Shown here piece after piece: positions 57,911 to 64,000 of a stretch of 64,000 nucleotides of DNA (positions are counted from its first letter, which is position 1; the number at the start of each line of letters is the position of its first letter). Below the pieces are notes generated by a model. The model was not told the DNA's origin. It saw only the letters and a program-made list of their open reading frames with translations, and ran no database searches. The DNA comes from Siphlonurus alternatus. Taxonomy: Eukaryota; Arthropoda; Insecta; Ephemeroptera; Siphlonuridae. The stretch lies in NCBI GenBank assembly GCA_949825025.1, contig OX463788.1, positions 18,908,299 to 18,972,298 of the forward strand. The letters run 5' to 3'. A program made the position numbers and the translations under genes.

Positions 57911-58389
57911 TTTTTTTTTAAAAGAAATGTTTTAATATGCTTTCAATTAAATCTTCTCATTAATTACCTCAATTATTAGGTTAAATTCAATAAAATATTA
58001 ATTTCATAAATTCAAATGCAATATATGTAGCATGATGGGTACTTAATTCTCCATATTATGCCACAATGGTGGCTATATAAGGAGACGTTTTTGGGCGATT
58101 CGTTGCCAATTTGTTGCAGCGTGCAACAATAATGCAACGGTTTCATGAAATGGTTGCAACAACGTTGCGTATGTAACCACCACGCAACGTTGTCATAAAA
58201 TATCCTTGTTCTTAATAAATTGTAAAAAATTGTAGTGAAAAATACCATTTAGGTATTCAAATTACATTTTAAGAGCAATTTTGGAAAAAAATATTGGTTG
58301 CCAAATCGTTGCCAATTGGTGGAGCGTCTCTAAAGCAACGGTTGGCAACTAGTTTGCAACCATGTCTCCACCAATGTGCTACTGGGGCT

Positions 58390-59430
58390 CAGGCTCACTT
58401 CAGTGAATGCTGAGACGTGTAACAGGCCGTATAGTCACCGTTCTTCCCCTCCCTCATTATTAAACCCATATTAATCTGTCTATTATTTCATCTTGAGCTT
58501 CAAGCTCATAGTGGTGAATCCCAATAAAATAAAAAATTAGTGAAATTATTTATTTCCTCTCCCTTTCTTTTATTGTCCTTTCCCCTTTCCCCTCTCCCAC
58601 CATAAATTTGATATCAATTGCATAATTTGATTTTATTGATTCGATCATGCTAATTTTAGAGAATATTATATTTATATTCTTTAAAGGTCTTAAATAAAGG
58701 GGATTGAGACAGATTTAGATTTTACAGAATTTGAAGTCTGAAATTTAACACAAGCAGGGACATATAAAATATAATTATATATTATATTATATACTTCAAA
58801 TTTCGTGTTAGACTGTGATTTATTTGTTGTAGTTTTATCCGCACGCATGTTGATGTATCAATCTCTTGCCAACTATGTCTTCTCCCTCTTTATCTTAATT
58901 AGCTGCGACCGCTTGACCGCTTAACCCACGCCTAAGTGACGCTTCGCGGGCTGCACGCAGCTCGATTGCATTATACGCGAGTGCAACTTGCGGCAATTAA
59001 GTCTGCTGGTTGCCCTCGACCCTGATGCTATGATCGCTCTAAGAAATTCCGTCTTGCCTTAACGAGCTAGTTATGTAGCATAAATTACAACATTAATTAT
59101 TAATACTAATATATACTAATAATTCACGATCTATATATATAAAATATATTTTATAATATTGATTATTATATAGTATATACATTTAATTATTATAAAGCGT
59201 GACGTTAAATTAAATGCATTTACTTTTCACCACAAGATATATAATGAAGTGTATATACATAAATAACATGGATAAATTATAGTTTCTTTTCATGATAAAT
59301 AAGTATATAAGTATATGTAATTGTACTGCAGATTTGGAATACAATTATTATAACACACCCGACTATACGACCAGCGGTAAAAGTAATTCGTAAAATTTAA
59401 TTATGCATAAATATTTACTTTTATTATATA
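58390..59430. other. AT-rich stretch, nothing recognised
   Basis: A GC-richer patch at 58905-59045 has no convincing ORF or splice pattern. The rest is AT-rich. Confidence 0.45.
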
Positions 59431-59771
59431 CACTGAGAAAAGACTAGAGTAATCATTTCCCATGGGATCTCGTTACCTTAATTTCTTAGTTAGTGGCCGT
59501 TACAAACCCCGCGCCTATCTAAAGGAACGATTACCTTTTACGATAGAGGTATATACAGTAGGATGCGTAGGGAAGCCATCACGCCTAAGTGATAAGAACA
59601 ACTAAGTACCCTTCTCCTTAATTGACATCACAGCGCGCGCTCCTACTAACGCAGTAAATATCGCCTTTTTTCTTATAAGTGGAATCAAAACCTCTCATAA
59701 ACTGTACTATTGGTAATCCTAAAGGTATTATTTAATTTATTTAATGTTTATCCTATAAGGTTAGCTATTAT

Positions 59772-60091
59772 GGGTGCGATTCACGAAGCAGTTAGCTAGG
59801 TTTCTAACCATGCACGTTTAGCTTAACCACCTTAACCACGTATAACTATATCTGTTTTACGTGTTAAACCACCTAGTTAAACGTGGTTAAGCTAAACGTG
59901 GCTAGAAACCATGGCTAAAACCGGTATTACACGATACAAGTTTTCTAACTATTGAATACAAATTTTCCTTACAAGAAAACTTAAACTCCGTACAAACAAA
60001 TGCAGTTCAAATTTTATTGTAAGGAAAAATTGTATTCAATAGTTAGAAAAATTGTATCGTGCATGCCCAAACTGCTTCGTGAATCGCGCCC
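59772..60091. mobile_element. Foldback MITE
   Basis: GGGTGCGATTCACGAAGCAG pairs with CTGCTTCGTGAATCGCGCCC. Inside, TAGTTAGAAA/AACTATTGAATACAA and the GGTTAAGCTAAACGTGG palindrome form further stems. TAT flanks both sides. Confidence 0.8.
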
Positions 60092-60766
60092 TATGTTGCT
60101 TTATTATATTGTACGTAATCTTTACCTTTTTTAATGTTACTATATATGTATACTTATTTTTACTCAGGTAAATACCACATTATTAATTAACAAATAATTT
60201 ATTTTTTTTTAATATTTTATTGCAAACATATTATTAAAAACATACAAGAAAGACAAGAATAAAAATTAATTGAAAAAAAAAAATGCTCATTAATTATTTT
60301 TTTATAAATGAAAAAAAAAGTGAGTTGCGAAACACAGTTATCAGAATTGAAACATAATAATGAGTATGGACATAGCATTATAGTAGTTTATAATGATATT
60401 AATGATAATAATAATTATAGTCTATAATTAATTAATTGAACGTTATATATATGGTATGGAAAATGTTTGATATTTGAATGAAACAGCATGAAGTGCAGAG
60501 TTTTTACGAATTCTTTGGATTGCACTTCTCTTTTAACACTTATATTATAGGGATGTGTCCTTTTGCCAGCTGTCCAAATCTAAAAATCTGCAAAAGAAAT
60601 TGGGTGCATCAATACAGGATGTAATGTCATATAATTATACAGAGATATAAGATTTCATCTCACATCATTCTTTTAAATCAGTAGTGTTTTGTATTTTTGA
60701 TTATTATTATCAAATAATAATTAACAAATAATTTATTTTTTTTTTATTATTTTTTTTTATTTATCA

Positions 60767-61650
60767 ATGATAATTGATAATAATCAATTATCATGTAACT
60801 TATATGGGACTGGTACTAATGATTTACCTCAACATATAACAAATGCTGAAATTATAAAATATGCAGATGATAAAACGGCTATTATTGTTGCAGATACGGA
60901 GGAAGAATTTTTATTGAAAGCAAAAAATACTATAAAAGAAATGCAGTTATGGTGTAAAAATAACAAGCTATTTTTAATATTGGCAAAACTGCATTTTTGC
61001 AATTTCATTCTCCCAGAAATAAACCATTTGTAAGCTACTTGCTCCGTACTAATAATAAATCTATTCGCAGATTAGAAAAAATAAAATACCTAGGCTTACA
61101 TATTGATGAGTGTTTAGATTGGTCTTTCCATGTAGAAACAGTAATAAAAAAATTAAATTCTGCGAATTTTGTATTGTACTCTTTAAGGGATGTAGTATCT
61201 TTTCAATCTTTAATGTCAGTTTATTATGCTCATGTATATTCACACTTGTCATATGGGCTGATTTTCTTTGGTTCAATTAATAAGCTTTTGCATAAACTTT
61301 TTACGCTGCAAAAGCGGGCATTAAGGACTATGTTAAGATTCAAAAAGCGTGATTCATGTGTGACACATTTCAATTCAAATAATATGCTTACATTGCCTTG
61401 TATGTACATTGTACAGTGTGCTGTTTTTAGAAGAAAGCATCCTGATTTGTATCCACAATTTAATTCAATCCACTCTTACAATACTAGAAACAATAATCGT
61501 ACTTTAGTGGATAAAAAAAATTCAGTGTTTGCGGAAAGAAATCCCCACCATCAATGCGCTAAAATTTACGATTTTCTTCCCTCGTGTGTAAAAAACATCA
61601 AGAGTGACTCTCTTTTCAAATCAAAATTAAAATAATATTAATTAACAAGG
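60767..61650 (+). pseudogene. Non-LTR reverse transcriptase, 3' part
   Basis: Starts just before the catalytic YADD (IIKYADDKTAIIVADTEEEF). After a frameshift near 61000 it continues RRLEKIKYLGLHIDECLDWS, FQSLMSVYYAHVYSHLSYGL and LQKRALRTMLRF, the usual RT thumb and C-terminal blocks. It ends at a TAA near 61635 with an A-rich tail at 61895-61915. Everything upstream of YADD is missing, a typical 5' truncation. Sequence differs from the copies at 24721 and 43196. Confidence 0.85.
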
Positions 61651-61919
61651 AATTCTATTCTATTAAGATGTTTTTTGCAAATAAATTGCCAGAAAATTGT
61701 TTACAATTTTAAATTCATCTGTTTGTTTTATTGTTATAAATGATTGTTGTTTGTTTTTTCTCTTTGTTAGTGATTTTGTATTGTTTTTGACCAATATCCA
61801 TATTTATTATATATTTTTTGTATGTTTTTGCTATATGTTATATTCTCTGACGTGATCAATGTTGTCTTGTACAACCTATATGTTCAAATAAACAAATAAA
61901 AAAAAAAATAAAAAATTAT

Positions 61920-62980
61920 TTAAGGTGTATTATATAATTTATAATTTTTAAAAAAATAAATACAACATGTTTAAAATTACAAACATGTACTACCTATTAA
62001 ATTGTTAAATTAACATCTTTTACATTATTTAATTGAAATAAGGATCATTTTTTTTTATGTTCCATAACATATAACACAGTAAATTATCTTTTTAAACTAA
62101 TATTTATTTAATAATTTTTATAATATCATGCATACACTATTCTTACAATCCCTGATATTTCTCTAATTCAATCCATCCATTGGTGTGAAAAAAAATGGTA
62201 TTTTGGGTAATTGTAAGTTGCATATTTAACTAGCAGTAATTGTAGGCTGTCAACCCTCGAATCACAGTGACGTCGGCATCTCAGCCATCATGCTGATCTC
62301 GGATCGTTTTGATGCTGTATTATAAAGATTATAGTTAAATTAATTTTTGCAGGGATTCCTAAAGCTTGAAAATTATATGTATTAAACAATATATAATATT
62401 AATTTAATTTTAAAATACATGTACAATATACACATATATGCAATATGCAGCACATTAACTGCATATAATGATCCAATAATTTATTAAATTTATCATAAAT
62501 TGTTTGAGTATAAAATATTAATTAACCATGCAAATAATAAAATTTGAGAGATAATTTCTTCTAAATTCTGTAATCACACTAAAAAGTTTGCCAGCGGGAT
62601 CTATATTCATGTTAATATTTTACCGGTAACACATTTTACCGGTAAACATGTACCTCTCATTGAAGAAACTTGCCGACTTCTGAAGTTGAGTCGCCAGCCA
62701 CGCTGCAGGGAGCGAAACGTTCTTGAACGTGTTAGCATCACAAAACAACAATACGTCTTTCTATGTGTTCCATGACTACATTATATATAAGTATAGTAAA
62801 CTTTATATTGAAAAATGTTATGGATAATTGTTTGATACTGCAATACTTCTTAAAAGCCTGCATTACATCAATTTTACACCACAACAACACATTTAGAATA
62901 TCAGCTGCATTCAATGGCAAAGACCAAAACGGCCGGTACATGGGTGCTGCGCTATTGTGCACAGGTAGTACGCGAAAATG
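61920..62980. other. AT-rich stretch, nothing recognised
   Basis: Includes two TTTTACCGGTAA words at 62620-62645. The short ORFs at 62738-62981 on both strands have no recognisable content. Confidence 0.45.
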
Positions 62981-63319
62981 ATAATCGTTACCTTATAATA
63001 AACACGTTCACTCGTGCTTACACTTCAACATTACTCCTAAACCAAAGGTAAAGAAAGCTTTAATAGAGTGATTAATAATTTAAGCTTGTTAAATTTAATT
63101 ACAACTAAAGCAACGTCTAACATAAGTTTATATATTTTTACTATAGCTTATTTTTAAAGAGAGGTAATGATTAATTTATTGCCGTCTCTTCGTAACGTAC
63201 GTATAACATAAACTATAAACGAACGGTACAGAGAGTCTGATGACAGGTAAAGGTTAATGTAATAACTCAAGTAACTAAAGTAACGTCTACTCTAGTCTTT
63301 TCTCAGATTCTCAGTGTAC

Positions 63320-64000
63320 GCACTGAGTGTAAATTTGTATAGCTCCTACAGTATTTTATGGAAATGTTACAATTTAGGCCTAATAATCTCAACCCCTCCC
63401 ATTAATTATTAGGGTCGTTTTTTTTTTAATTAAAATGGGTCGTCTTGTATCTTTGGTTCCATGCAGATAACATAATACATTTTGATCAACTGTGCACGTC
63501 AAACTGTGTGTACAAAGCTGTGTGAACTGTGTGTATATATGAATAAGTATATTATACATTTTCAGCGAGACTGACGAGGTTGATTGCCCAGTATCAACCT
63601 GGAAGTGTAAATTTTAATCACGCGTAGCTTGAAATAGAAATCATCATCGGACTTTGCTTTTTTTCGATTTGATCACTTCTAGAAAATGGTCAATTAATTT
63701 TACATAAGCAAAAACTGAAATATTTGTTAACTTCGGGCTTTGCTCAAATAATTGGGGGCACATCTAGGTGTGTGCATTTTTTCCGGGTTTTGATAGCAGC
63801 ATGTATAAATTATAAATAGTAATTTTACAAACCAACGTAGAGAGACATTAAATTTACTCATGAATGTTTTTTTCATTCTGTAAGCTAGTCCATTAATTAC
63901 TTTTCAACATCGAAAGAAACGCAAACTTTATATTCCTTATATTATATAAAGAAATTTGACCCTCTATAAGGCAATAATTCATGTCATGCAGTTGCGAAAC
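63320..64000. other. AT-rich window end with one dispersed repeat
   Basis: 63600-63800 shares words with 51290-51570 in inverse orientation. No gene is seen up to the window edge. Confidence 0.45.

Larger units (their letters stand above)
56867..58387. mobile_element. Palindrome-rich element with 5S-like module (2-bp target)
   Basis: The TIR CCCCAGTAGCACA pairs with TGTGCTACTGGGG, and CT flanks each side. Subterminal blocks repeat GCAACG, CCACGTGG and GGTTGCCAA. The core is the inverse of 18857-19747: a 5S-like module at 57045-57135 and GGGTCGACCC palindromes at 57297-57910. No protein frame is seen. Confidence 0.88.
59431..63316. mobile_element. Possible long TIR element enclosing other repeats
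   Basis: CACTGAGAAAAGACTAGAG at 59431 is matched inverted at 63288-63316, where eight extra bases lie inside CACTGA-GAATCTGA-GAAAAG. TA flanks both ends. GTTACCTT and its complement recur near both ends. A foldback (59772-60091) and a retrotransposon fragment (60767-61635) lie inside. Confidence 0.4.

Overview
The window is strongly AT-rich eukaryotic DNA with spliced genes, GT-AG introns and a very dense load of non-autonomous transposons. An intron-rich RAD23 gene, 5S-rRNA-derived and tRNA-derived SINE-like sequences, non-LTR retrotransposon fragments and hAT, mariner-like and TTAA-target MITEs point to an invertebrate animal. An early-branching metazoan such as a sponge or cnidarian fits, but the sequence alone does not fix the phylum.

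One gene is certain: RAD23 on the + strand, 33605-42798, eight coding exons encoding 383 residues with the full UBL-UBA1-XPC-binding-UBA2 layout. Two coding exons of an unidentified gene lie at 6974-7550 (+). A plausible first exon with a presequence-like N-terminus lies at 53058-53153 (+). A weak terminal-exon candidate lies at 2179-2430 (-).

The rest is a mosaic of mobile elements, many nested. 1-10100: foldback MITEs, a hAT element with perfect 8-bp duplications, a tRNA-like sequence. 10100-11560: AT-rich with nothing recognised. 11580-12990: an (AT)n hairpin and a GCTATTTGCACTGC palindrome array. 13000-16380: a duplicated element carrying later insertions. 16380-20002: a chain of elements nested up to three deep. 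20099-23140: a 3-kb hAT element. 24721-26600: a decayed non-LTR retrotransposon. 27029-29829: CAAGATCTTG arrays. 29921-32577: two more palindrome-rich elements. 33605-42798: RAD23 with MITEs in its introns. 43036-45898: a MITE holding a retrotransposon fragment, a second MITE and a 5S-derived SINE. 46000-58400: more foldbacks, a mariner-like element with a transposase fossil, a large inverted duplication, and a 2-bp-TSD element with a 5S-derived module. 59431-63316: a possible long TIR element enclosing a second retrotransposon fragment.

The most unusual signal is a pair of elements (18344-19869 and 56867-58387). They have unrelated termini and unrelated subterminal palindromes but share the same roughly 0.9-kb core. 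That core has a 5S-rRNA-like module followed by a T-run, and a GGGTCGACCC-type palindrome recurring about every 115-135 bp. More broadly, several element families here each carry many copies of their own short self-complementary word (CAAGATCTTG, TTACAATTGTAA, CTGATATCAG, TTCGCGAA and others).
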